64,000 nt of DNA, taken from the NCBI GenBank assembly GCA_902493795.1, contig CABUQZ010000001.1, forward strand, positions 1-64,000, read 5' to 3'. The translations under genes and the position numbers were made by a program. Origin of the DNA: an uncultured Clostridium sp. GTDB taxonomy: Bacteria; Bacillota_I; Bacilli_A; RF39; UBA660. Below the pieces are notes generated by a model, which saw only the letters and a list, made by a program, of their open reading frames with translations, searched no databases and had not been told where the DNA came from. Shown piece by piece: positions 24,099 through 34,648 of the stretch (within the stretch, counting starts at the first letter, position 1; every line of letters begins with the position of its first letter).

Positions 24099-24508
24099 TT
24101 TCTATTAGCCCTCCTTATTATAGGTTCAATTATTAATTTTTCTATTAATAAATTAAGAAGTGCTAGAACAATCGAAATAAATAATAATACCCAATAATCT
24201 TTAAAATCCAATTTAGGTCCCATTATCCAATCTGTTAGTTTAAGTATGAAAGCATTAATAACAAAGTAAAATGCTCCAAATGTTATTCCAGTTATAGGTG
24301 TTGATATTGTAACAAGAATAGGCTTTATGACTTTCTCCAATACATATATAATCACAATTGCAAGAAATGCAAATACTACTTTATAATCGCTATTTATTTC
24401 AAAACTTGCAAACATACTTTCAACAGCCATAAATGCAGCAGTATACAAAACAGAATAAAGAAGGAACTCTAGTAATCTATTGAATTTACCTTTGCTAACT
24501 ATTTTCAT
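24095..24508 (-). CDS. YvlD/phage-holin-IV-like membrane protein
   Basis: A 137-aa protein with four hydrophobic segments (residues about 12-34, 42-62, 70-90 and 105-127). The pattern matches the PF04020-type family of YvlD-like proteins, named after a mycobacteriophage holin but mostly chromosomal in Bacillota. The segment KPILVTISTPITGITFGAFYFVINAFILKL is the conserved core in shorter pieces (KPILVTIS, FVINAFILKL). Function is unknown; in Bacillus relatives are linked to envelope stress. It is 10 nt after uvrA and overlaps lgt. Confidence 0.8.
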   Translation of the reverse strand: MKIVSKGKFNRLLEFLLYSVLYTAAFMAVESMFASFEINSDYKVVFAFLAIVIIYVLEKVIKPILVTISTPITGITFGAFYFVINAFILKLTDWIMGPKLDFKDYWVLLFISIVLALLNLLIEKLIIEPIIRRANRK

Positions 24509-24518
24509 ATATCCTCCA

Positions 24519-27326
<2,808 letters not shown>

Positions 27327-27368
27327 AATATCACCTCAAAATTGCCATTATATAATAGCATAATTAAC

Positions 27369-28208
27369 TTATTTAGTAAATCGATATCTAAAATTACAAT
27401 GCTTGCATAACTTACAATACGACATATTCTTTCTAAAAGAATCAATAATATTTTTTACTAAGTCACTTTCAAGCACAAAATTTAAATCATCCATAAATAT
27501 ATTTCCGAGTTTTATTATTCCACTTGAATCAAGACAACATGGTATTATAGTACCATCACTTAAAATTCCAATATGGGTAATTAAACCATAACACTTTGCA
27601 TTTATCTCAAAATCATTATCCAAACTAGGCCAAATAAACAAATTATCTTTATCAACAAAAGTGTTATTAAATATAGTTATACTTTTATCATTTCCAATTT
27701 TTTCAACAATATTTGAAGATAAATCATAACTATCTATAATTTTATCCACTATCATTGTGGATTTTTTATCCAGTTTATTATCTTTTAGAGTCCACAATCT
27801 ATAACTTATAAACATTTTTGTGGATAAAAGTTTACAAGCCCAAAACACATCTTCAAAATACCCACTCTTATTATTTTCTGAATGAAGTGAAACATTTATC
27901 TGTCTAATACAAGAATGCCTATTTAAAATATCATATTTTTCCTTCAACAATGTTCCATTTGTAGTAATGTTAACTTTCAATAAGTTTTCGTCACATACTG
28001 TTAATATTTCATCTAGTTTACTATGTAAAAGTGGTTCTCCTTTAACATGTAGGTAAATATAATCAGTGTAGTCTTTTATTTTAGAAACAACAATTTTAAA
28101 TTCATCTACAGTCATTTCTTTTTTTACTTTCGTGTCTTTACTACAAAATGAGCAATCTAAATTGCAAATATTAGTAATTTCAACATATATTTTCTTAAAT
28201 CTTTTCAT
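27369..28208 (-). CDS. Radical SAM/SPASM-like protein inside the uvr operon
   Basis: A 279-aa radical SAM enzyme. CNLDCSFC (Cys15-x3-Cys19-x2-Cys22) binds the catalytic 4Fe-4S cluster. The C-terminal part has further cysteines (PCCLDSSG, then CKLCKHCNFRY) in a SPASM-like arrangement for an auxiliary cluster. The N-terminal IYVEITNICNLDCSFC resembles peptide- and cofactor-maturing members such as MoaA/PqqE/anSME relatives; the substrate is unknown. Its ATG overlaps the uvrB stop by one base (TAATG) and uvrA follows 42 nt later, so it is expressed with the excision repair genes. No short peptide substrate gene is evident nearby. Confidence 0.8.
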   Translation of the reverse strand: MKRFKKIYVEITNICNLDCSFCSKDTKVKKEMTVDEFKIVVSKIKDYTDYIYLHVKGEPLLHSKLDEILTVCDENLLKVNITTNGTLLKEKYDILNRHSCIRQINVSLHSENNKSGYFEDVFWACKLLSTKMFISYRLWTLKDNKLDKKSTMIVDKIIDSYDLSSNIVEKIGNDKSITIFNNTFVDKDNLFIWPSLDNDFEINAKCYGLITHIGILSDGTIIPCCLDSSGIIKLGNIFMDDLNFVLESDLVKNIIDSFRKNMSYCKLCKHCNFRYRFTK

Positions 28209-30163
28209 TATTTATTACTCTTTAACTCGAACAAAATATCACGAAGTTCCATAGCACGTTCGAAGTCCAACTCTTTCGCAGCTTGTCTCATTTCTCTTTC
28301 TATTTCTTCGATATTTAATTCTCTTTCTTTACGTGTTACCTTAGTATTCTTTTTAGAATTCTTTCCATCATCAACATTACTAATTAAATCTCTTATTTCT
28401 TTCATTACTGTTTTAGGTATTATTCCATGTTCTTTATTGTAATCTTCCTGTATTTTTCTACGTCTTAAAGTCTCATCCATAGCTTTCTTCATTGAATCAG
28501 TAATCTTATCACCATACATAATACATTTTCCATGTTCATTTCTTGCACAACGTCCCATTGTCTGAATTAAGCTTCTTTCACTTCTTAAGAATCCTTCTTT
28601 ATCGGCATCAAGTATTGCAATTAAACTAACTTCTGGAATATCTATTCCTTCACGTAATAAGTTTATTCCAACAACACAGTCATATTTTCCAAGTCTTAAA
28701 TCACGTATTACACGAAGTCTTTCAAGTGTTTTAACTTCAGTATGAAGATATGCTACTTTAATATCTAATTGTTTTAAATAATTAGTTAGCTCTTCAGCCA
28801 TTCTAATTGTAAGAGTTGTTATAAGTACTCTTTCATTCTTTTCTATTCTATCTTTTATTTCACCAACTAAATCATCTATTTGTCCTAAAGATGGTCTTAC
28901 TTCAATAAGAGGATCAAGTAATCCAGTAGGTCTTATGATTTGCTCAACGAATTTACCATTTGTTCTTTCTAGTTCATAATCCCCAGGAGTTGCAGATACA
29001 TAAACAACTTGATGTACCTTAGATTCAAACTCTTCAAATTTTAAAGGTCTATTATCAAGCGCACTAGGAAGTCTAAATCCATACTCAACAAGGTTCATTT
29101 TTCTTGCTCTATCTCCATTGTACATTCCTCTCACTTGTGGAAGTGTTACATGAGATTCATCTATAAATAATAAATAATCATCACCAAAAAAATCCATAAG
29201 TGTTGTAGGTGTTTCTCCTTCACCTCTTAATGCCATATGTCTTGAATAATTTTCAACTCCAGAACAAAATCCAGTTTCTGATAACATCTCTAAGTCGTAA
29301 TTAGTTCTTTCCTCTATTCTTTGTGCTTCTAAAAGTTTATTATTTTCTCTAAAATACTTTACTCGCTCTTCCATTTCTTTTTTTATTCTTTTCATAGCTT
29401 CTTGTAACTTCTCATCACTTGTTACAAATAAACTTGCCGGAAATATTGAAACGTTCTTTTTATTAACTTTGATGTTTCCTGTTAAAGTATCAATTTCACT
29501 AATTCTATCTATTTCATCACCAAAAAATTCAATTCTTATACCATTATTTCTTTCACTTGCAGGAATTATTTCAACAACATCACCACGTACTCTAAAAGTA
29601 CCACGTTTGAAATCCATATCATTTCGCTCATATAACATATCAACAAGCTTATTTAAAACAGCATTTCTTTCTATTGTTTGCCCAACAGTTAAAGTAAGCA
29701 TTTTATCTTTATATTCTTCTGGTTCACCAATACCATAAATACACGAAACAGATGCAACAACTATAGTATCTTTTCTCGTTAGCAAACTACTAGCAGCAGC
29801 ATGTCTTAATTCATCTATTTCATCGTTAATTGATGAATCTTTTTCAATATAAGTATCAGTACTAGGAACATAAGCTTCAGGTTGATAATAATCATAGTAA
29901 GATACAAAATATTCTACGTTATTTTCAGGAAACAACTCCTTTAATTCTGAATAAAGTTGTCCAGCAAGAGTTTTATTATGAGACAAAACAAGTGTAGGCT
30001 TATTTACTTGTGCAATAACATTAGCCATAGTAAAAGTTTTACCTGTTCCAGTAGCACCTAATAATACCTGCTCACGTTTTCCAGAATTAATTCCATCAAC
30101 AAGTTCTTTTATAGCATTAGGTTGATCACCACTAGGCTTATATTTTGACACTAATTTAAACAT
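28208..30163 (-). CDS. uvrB: Excinuclease ABC subunit B
   Basis: Helicase-like core of nucleotide excision repair that verifies damage and recruits UvrC. From the ATG at 30163 it is 651 aa. The start is supported by AGGAGG 6 nt upstream and by the family-typical MFKLVSKYKPSGDQPNAI. Walker A is GATGTGKTFT, the helicase motif DESH is in LFIDESHVT, the beta-hairpin region YYDYYQPEAYVP is present, and the C-terminal UVR domain (IEREMRQAAKELDFERAMELRD) is intact. The gene has a roughly 240-nt leader behind a promoter with an SOS box. Confidence 0.98.
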   Translation of the reverse strand: MFKLVSKYKPSGDQPNAIKELVDGINSGKREQVLLGATGTGKTFTMANVIAQVNKPTLVLSHNKTLAGQLYSELKELFPENNVEYFVSYYDYYQPEAYVPSTDTYIEKDSSINDEIDELRHAAASSLLTRKDTIVVASVSCIYGIGEPEEYKDKMLTLTVGQTIERNAVLNKLVDMLYERNDMDFKRGTFRVRGDVVEIIPASERNNGIRIEFFGDEIDRISEIDTLTGNIKVNKKNVSIFPASLFVTSDEKLQEAMKRIKKEMEERVKYFRENNKLLEAQRIEERTNYDLEMLSETGFCSGVENYSRHMALRGEGETPTTLMDFFGDDYLLFIDESHVTLPQVRGMYNGDRARKMNLVEYGFRLPSALDNRPLKFEEFESKVHQVVYVSATPGDYELERTNGKFVEQIIRPTGLLDPLIEVRPSLGQIDDLVGEIKDRIEKNERVLITTLTIRMAEELTNYLKQLDIKVAYLHTEVKTLERLRVIRDLRLGKYDCVVGINLLREGIDIPEVSLIAILDADKEGFLRSERSLIQTMGRCARNEHGKCIMYGDKITDSMKKAMDETLRRRKIQEDYNKEHGIIPKTVMKEIRDLISNVDDGKNSKKNTKVTRKERELNIEEIEREMRQAAKELDFERAMELRDILFELKSNK

Positions 30164-30698
30164 ACAATTCCTCCTATCACAAAACATATTTGCACCCAAA
30201 AAGCACTTTTATCACCAAAAATAGTCACAAAATTACTAAACTATAATTAATAAATATAGTCAATATATTTTATCATTAAATAAAAAAAGTAATTATATAT
30301 AAATCTTACCCACACAATTACAATTTTATTAAAACTTTATTTTTCACAATTTAGATAGGTAATAAAGATACAAGTTTTATAAAATATATTTCCACAACAT
30401 ATCAACTATATCAAACATTAGTTCGTATGTCAACAACTTAATTACAATAAGTTTATTTAAAATCACACATTCTAAAAATTATCGCTAATTCAGTAAAATT
30501 ACATCGCAATAAATCATTTTTTAAAGAAAATTTCTTATAAATAAAGATTTATTACAATACTATAATACTAAAAGAAGGTTAACAGATAATTTTTATATAT
30601 TTTTTTAACTTTCTAATTTTTAATTGTCTATTTAAGTTTTTAAAAAAACTAGAAAAATCATTTTATTTATGATAGTATATCGAAAAAGGAGGGTTTAT
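30164..30698. other. Intergenic region between uvrB and an unrecognised plus-strand gene
   Basis: Very AT-rich, 535 bp. It holds the uvrB leader (30164-about 30398), the SOS-type promoter, and on the other side the weak promoter of the plus-strand gene: TGA plus TAGTAT near 30672-30680 with a poor -35. The remaining 200 bp show many A and T runs but no RNA gene, repeat or convincing frame that I can support. Confidence 0.5.
30405..30433 (-). promoter_or_regulatory. uvrB promoter with a LexA-type box in the spacer
   Basis: On the minus strand a perfect TTGACA (30428-30433), 17 bp, TATAGT (30405-30410). The spacer contains CGAACTAATGTTTG (30412-30425), which follows the Bacillus SOS-box pattern CGAAC-N4-GTTYG/C with one weak position. 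A repressor there would cover the promoter. No lexA gene lies in the window. Confidence 0.8.
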
Positions 30699-31421
30699 AT
30701 GTTTAAAACACAATATTCTTCACCAAGAGATTTTGAATCTAATGGTCGACATTTAATAGAATACAATCTTATAAGACAAAAATTATTTTTAAAATACCTT
30801 AAAGATCTAGGTGAAGATCTAGGTATAGTAGATGAACATTGGGGAGGATTCAAGTACAATGGTATAGTTGAAGAAGCTGAAATTCCTGCTCTATCATTAG
30901 GTAGGGTTGCAATCGAAGAAGGATTAGGGAAACCATGGTATATAGTGTCTCCTAGTTATACTAGAGATAATATTTTTGGCCTTAGAGGTGCAAATGGGCA
31001 TTTATTTGTAAATAGGGATGGCACACAAGTTTTAGGGTTCGTTACGGAAGATCCTTATAATAAAGGATATTCTCTTAATAATAGTCCACACAAGCACTTA
31101 GACTATTTTTACGAATTACCAAAAAAACTTATTATTGTTCAAGGACAACCTGAACGTGCTTTTAATTTAGTAAATTCTGAAATTGATACAGTTTTTGGTG
31201 ATGTATTTGATCGAAACGATTTGGAAAAAATAATGTTTTATGAAGAATTATATAATTATATGCATGACTACTATAAATTAAATACCAATTTTGAGCTTGG
31301 AAAAGATGTTGTTATTAAAGATAAAGATAAAGTTGAAGATGGAAAAAGGCTTAGATTAATTTATTGCAAAAAAGAAAACCATTTACCTGCAAGTCGAGAT
31401 TCGAGGTGGAAAATTAGATAG
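30699..31421 (+). CDS. Unrecognised soluble protein
   Basis: A 240-aa protein from the ATG at 30699, which has AAGGAGG 7 nt upstream; an in-frame ATG at 30669 lies before that ribosome binding site. I do not recognise it. There is no signal peptide or membrane segment. Notable stretches are HWGGFKYNGIVEEAEIP, GKPWYIVSPSYTRDN and ASRDSRWKIR at the end. Aromatic and charged residues are evenly spread, suggesting a folded cytoplasmic protein. It is a lone gene in a gene-poor AT-rich patch (about 500 bp of non-coding sequence on each side), which suggests acquired or lineage-specific DNA. Confidence 0.65.
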   Translation: MFKTQYSSPRDFESNGRHLIEYNLIRQKLFLKYLKDLGEDLGIVDEHWGGFKYNGIVEEAEIPALSLGRVAIEEGLGKPWYIVSPSYTRDNIFGLRGANGHLFVNRDGTQVLGFVTEDPYNKGYSLNNSPHKHLDYFYELPKKLIIVQGQPERAFNLVNSEIDTVFGDVFDRNDLEKIMFYEELYNYMHDYYKLNTNFELGKDVVIKDKDKVEDGKRLRLIYCKKENHLPASRDSRWKIR

Positions 31422-31965
31422 AGATATTTATGCACTATAAATATCTCGAGATGTTAACAAAGAGATATATCATGAAAATGAATATTTCTTTTTTTATAAA
31501 ATAATTGGAATAGTATCAATAATATTTATTTGATTTTTTGAAATTGATTTAGAATTAAAATTATTGTTATTAAATAATTCGATTAAATTTTGTAATATAT
31601 AATTTTTAAACTCAATAAAAGTTATTGCAACAAACTATTTAATTAATTTTTATTTTTTTTGTATTTAAATGGAATGTGCATTACCATTTTTACTTGAATA
31701 AAAGTCACAAACATAAAACTTATACGAAAAATACTGTTTAAAAATATGTTTTATAGCCCCCAAAAATACCATAATGTTTTCTACATGCTTTGACAAATTT
31801 ACATTATTTTTTTATAAGACAAGCTATAATATGAAACAAAAAGCGCAAACTTGTTTACTTACATATCTTCCCTCAAATTGCAAAATTTTTTCCTAATAAT
31901 ATTTAAATGATACAGTATCTTTCTCCCCAATTATTGTACCCTCAATCCATCAAGTTTAAACAAGT
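31422..31965. other. Gene-poor AT-rich intergenic region
   Basis: A 544-bp gap. At its start GAGATATTTAT (31421-31431) and ATAAATATCTC (31437-31447) form a perfect 11-bp hairpin without a T tract. A second, weaker hairpin near 31463-31489 is followed by T7 and may be the terminator of the gene upstream. The rest, to the end of the HD-domain gene, has long A/T runs and frequent stops in all frames. I see no gene or RNA in it. Confidence 0.5.
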
Positions 31966-32637
31966 TTAAATTTTTTTAATAGCTTGAGAATTTAACAAGT
32001 TTTCCAAATTATTTCTATCTTCATCAATATGTGCTAAATCATCTTTTACTTCAGGAAATAAGCTATACAAGTCACACCCCATTAAAGACTCAAGCTTTTC
32101 TTTCAAAGCTTTTACTTTCTCCCAGTGATACAAAGAGTTTTCGTGCACTCCTTTTCTTGACACAACATCATACATTCTTTTTTCAACAGTTGTAAAACCT
32201 TTGTCTAAACAAAACAAATCACATAGTTGTACTACATTATCATATAAAGTACAAGGATGAGTTCCCAAATAATCATTAACGAATTGATAAGATGGAGAAT
32301 CTATTAAAGAGCCACCAGCCACTGCTTCAATATCATTTTCGACAAAAGAGTGAGTCATACAAATTCTTGCCTCTTCATTATGACCCAAAGACATCAAGTA
32401 ATTATATCCTTCAATAGCATGCTTAGGATGACTCACTTTTCTTCCAACATCATGAAGATACCCTAAAGCCTTAGCATAATCGTAATCAAGTCCTAATTTA
32501 TTAGCAATTCGTTCTGCAGCTCTTCCAACATATATACAATGTTTAACCCATCTATTTTCATCTTTATCCAAATCTTCCTCAGAATTAATAACATCTTTTA
32601 ATAATAACATATACGCATCATAAGAAGTCATTTTCAT
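31966..32637 (-). CDS. HD-domain phosphohydrolase
   Basis: A 223-aa metal-dependent phosphohydrolase. HD signature: KHCIYVGRAAERIA (His33) and ALGYLHDVGRK (His-Asp near residues 61-62), with later HPKHAIEGY, CMTHSF and VQLCDLFC providing the remaining ligands. Members of this superfamily hydrolyse nucleotides, alarmones or phosphoesters; the substrate cannot be told from sequence. It starts 11 nt after the kinase-like gene, behind one promoter, so the two form an operon. AGGAGG precedes the ATG. Confidence 0.8.
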   Translation of the reverse strand: MKMTSYDAYMLLLKDVINSEEDLDKDENRWVKHCIYVGRAAERIANKLGLDYDYAKALGYLHDVGRKVSHPKHAIEGYNYLMSLGHNEEARICMTHSFVENDIEAVAGGSLIDSPSYQFVNDYLGTHPCTLYDNVVQLCDLFCLDKGFTTVEKRMYDVVSRKGVHENSLYHWEKVKALKEKLESLMGCDLYSLFPEVKDDLAHIDEDRNNLENLLNSQAIKKI

Positions 32638-32648
32638 AGTAAACCCTC

Positions 32649-33731
32649 CTAATTATAATTTAATTTTTTCCTTAGTGTTTTAGCAACATCTATAATTTCA
32701 TCATTAATTTTTTGACTAACTTCAAAAGGTTCTACCCATTTCCTATCTAGTGTTTCCAATACCTTATCAGCTTCTCCAGGTTTGTTTTCTTTAAATCGTA
32801 AGATTCCTTCTTTATAATCATCACTACTAAAAGGCTCTAAAAAAGAATGATTTTCTAAGATAATTGGGCTTTTTTGTAAGTCATTAATTAATAAATCTAA
32901 AGAAAAAGAAAATTCTTCTACTAAATCGGGATACATTTTTGCTATTTTCTTTATATTATTTAAAATAGTAGAAGTAAACAAATACTTTTTATCTTCTGGT
33001 AGCCTTTCAAATAATAATCTCATAATATCATCAAAATCTTTTACATTTAAAGAAATAGCATTAATGTATTCTCTATATAACTCATCATGTTTATCTTTTT
33101 GATCAAGATACATAAACATAGTAGAGAACTCATGATCTATTGGTTTAGCTACTCTTTTAATTTCACCTTTATCATAAACAAATGATACATTCTCATAATG
33201 ATAATTTTGATCTGCTCTTAAAACTGAATATAAATACTGCCTTGCAATTTCTTTTCCCATAAGTGGATTATTTTTAAAGAAATCTGTATCAAAGAAAAAA
33301 CTATAATCATAATACATTAAGCAATAATTTATATAATCATCTATTTTAACGTTAGAATCAGGATGTTTTTTAAAATATTCATACAAGTTAACTAGTTTCT
33401 CATCGTGATAAACCAAGCTTTCAACAACAGTACCATAGTCATGATACTTTGGTACATCTTTTTGATATCCATTACATTTTGCTAAATGATATATAGGAAT
33501 ACTTTTATCAAAATAATTATTTAAAATTGTTGACCATACGACTTCGCTATAAGCAAAATAAGGATTAGAAAAAGGTTTAGTTCTAGACAAAGGTTTAAAT
33601 ATTACTTTTTTTCCATCTTCAATAAAATAAGGAAAATTTTTCTTACTTTTAACTACACCTTTAGCTTCTGAATCCAGGTTTCCATCTCTTAAATCATAAT
33701 TATATTCTTTTACATTAAAATCAACTTCCAT
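32649..33731 (-). CDS. Putative HipA/CtkA-like kinase-fold protein
   Basis: A 360-aa soluble protein. Its central part reads like an atypical (HipA/PI3K-like) kinase: KKVIFKPLS (candidate ATP-binding Lys near residue 47), a glutamate in YSEVVWSTI, then RADQNYHYENVSFVYD (catalytic Asp and downstream Asn in the HipA-type D-x-N pattern) and AKPIDHEFS (metal-binding Asp, DFG equivalent). The N-terminal HipB-like partner is missing and instead an HD hydrolase follows 11 nt later. The assignment is inference from motifs. It has its own promoter (33753-33781). Confidence 0.5.
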   Translation of the reverse strand: MEVDFNVKEYNYDLRDGNLDSEAKGVVKSKKNFPYFIEDGKKVIFKPLSRTKPFSNPYFAYSEVVWSTILNNYFDKSIPIYHLAKCNGYQKDVPKYHDYGTVVESLVYHDEKLVNLYEYFKKHPDSNVKIDDYINYCLMYYDYSFFFDTDFFKNNPLMGKEIARQYLYSVLRADQNYHYENVSFVYDKGEIKRVAKPIDHEFSTMFMYLDQKDKHDELYREYINAISLNVKDFDDIMRLLFERLPEDKKYLFTSTILNNIKKIAKMYPDLVEEFSFSLDLLINDLQKSPIILENHSFLEPFSSDDYKEGILRFKENKPGEADKVLETLDRKWVEPFEVSQKINDEIIDVAKTLRKKLNYN

Positions 33732-33752
33732 AAGACCACACTTCCATCGATT

Positions 33753-33781
33753 ATTCTAACATTACACAAGAAATCAAGCAA
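33753..33781 (-). promoter_or_regulatory. Promoter of the kinase-HD pair
   Basis: On the minus strand TTGCTT (33776-33781), 17 bp, TAGAAT (33753-33758), with TG one base before the -10. It separates the kinase-HD pair from the ASCH gene upstream. Confidence 0.65.
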
Positions 33782-33791
33782 GAAAAAAAAG

Positions 33792-34196
33792 CTATTTAAG
33801 CTCCATATCACAATTCCAAATACCAAGATGTCCTTTTACTTCTATTTTTTTAGAAAGTACTTTAATATTTTCTAGTATCCAAGCATATCTTCCAACTGCA
33901 TACTCACCAGAAATATATTCGTTATGATTTTCTTTAACTTTATTAATAAAATCTTCTGTCATTTCAATACAATCTACCAAGTCGCAAGAACAGGCTATCT
34001 TTCCATAATTTAACTGGGTATCTTCAATTAAAGCCATTAGTTCTTTGTTATCCTTACTTATTTTGCTTATTTTAGTTGAACTAGCGTGAATATAAAGCTT
34101 ACCTCTATAATTCGTTTTCCAACTTCTAGTTTCAATTTTTTTAGTACCATTTGCAATTAATGTAGCATATGGTTCTGTTAAACTTAATACCTTCAT
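33792..34196 (-). CDS. ASCH-domain protein
   Basis: A 134-aa protein of the ASCH/PUA-like fold. It begins MKVLSLTEPYATLIANGTKKIETRSWKTNYRG, of which SLTEPYATLI and KKIETRSW are the conserved signature, and ends GHLGIWNC. ASCH domains bind RNA; some hydrolyse N4-acetylcytidine, with Lys, Thr and Glu as catalytic residues. The K-x-E-x-R arrangement is visible but the activity is not proven. Its ATG overlaps the end of the membrane-protein gene by 4 nt (ATGA). Confidence 0.85.
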   Translation of the reverse strand: MKVLSLTEPYATLIANGTKKIETRSWKTNYRGKLYIHASSTKISKISKDNKELMALIEDTQLNYGKIACSCDLVDCIEMTEDFINKVKENHNEYISGEYAVGRYAWILENIKVLSKKIEVKGHLGIWNCDMELK

Positions 34197-34546
34197 CTTT
34201 TCTTTCCTTCATTTCTTTTAATTTTTAACAAAGAATCATACTGCCTATACATATATTGTACACCATTTTCCAAAGAATAATAATGAAATATATAAGGAAC
34301 TAACAAGCAAAAAAGTATTAAACACAAAAACATCATACCAAAACTAAAATTTAATAGAAAATATAAAAATGTAATTAAAAAAAGAATTGCAAATAACATT
34401 GTAACCAAAAAATGGACTAACCTTTCATGTTGAAAGAAACCTATCTTAACTAGATGATTACTAATAACACAATCTATATCATCACACTTATTTTTACTAA
34501 TTATTCTATCAATATCTTCAATGTATTCTTTCATATATTTTTTCAT
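34193..34546 (-). CDS. Hypothetical protein with two membrane helices
   Basis: A 117-aa protein: a charged N-terminal helix (about residues 1-40), two adjacent hydrophobic segments (about 43-66 and 68-89) and a basic C-terminal tail ending NEGKKR. No family recognised. A GGAGAT ribosome binding site precedes it. Translational coupling to the ASCH gene by a 4-nt overlap suggests joint expression. Confidence 0.6.
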   Translation of the reverse strand: MKKYMKEYIEDIDRIISKNKCDDIDCVISNHLVKIGFFQHERLVHFLVTMLFAILFLITFLYFLLNFSFGMMFLCLILFCLLVPYIFHYYSLENGVQYMYRQYDSLLKIKRNEGKKR

Positions 34547-34618
34547 GCATATCTCCTTTACAATACAATTTTATCACACTATTTCTAAGAAATAATAATT
34601 TTTAATTAATAATAATTA

Positions 34619-34627
34619 TGTTATAAT
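34619..34627 (+). promoter_or_regulatory. Extended -10 promoter of the glycosyltransferase gene
   Basis: TGT followed by a perfect TATAAT (34622-34627), 21 bp before the start codon. The -35 region (TTTTTA) is poor. Confidence 0.5.
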
Positions 34628-34648
34628 TACTTCATAATAAGGAGTGAT

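Noticed and set aside
30260..30290. Second uvrB promoter (TTGACT on the minus strand)
   Set aside because: No -10 box at acceptable spacing; the upstream SOS-type promoter is far better.
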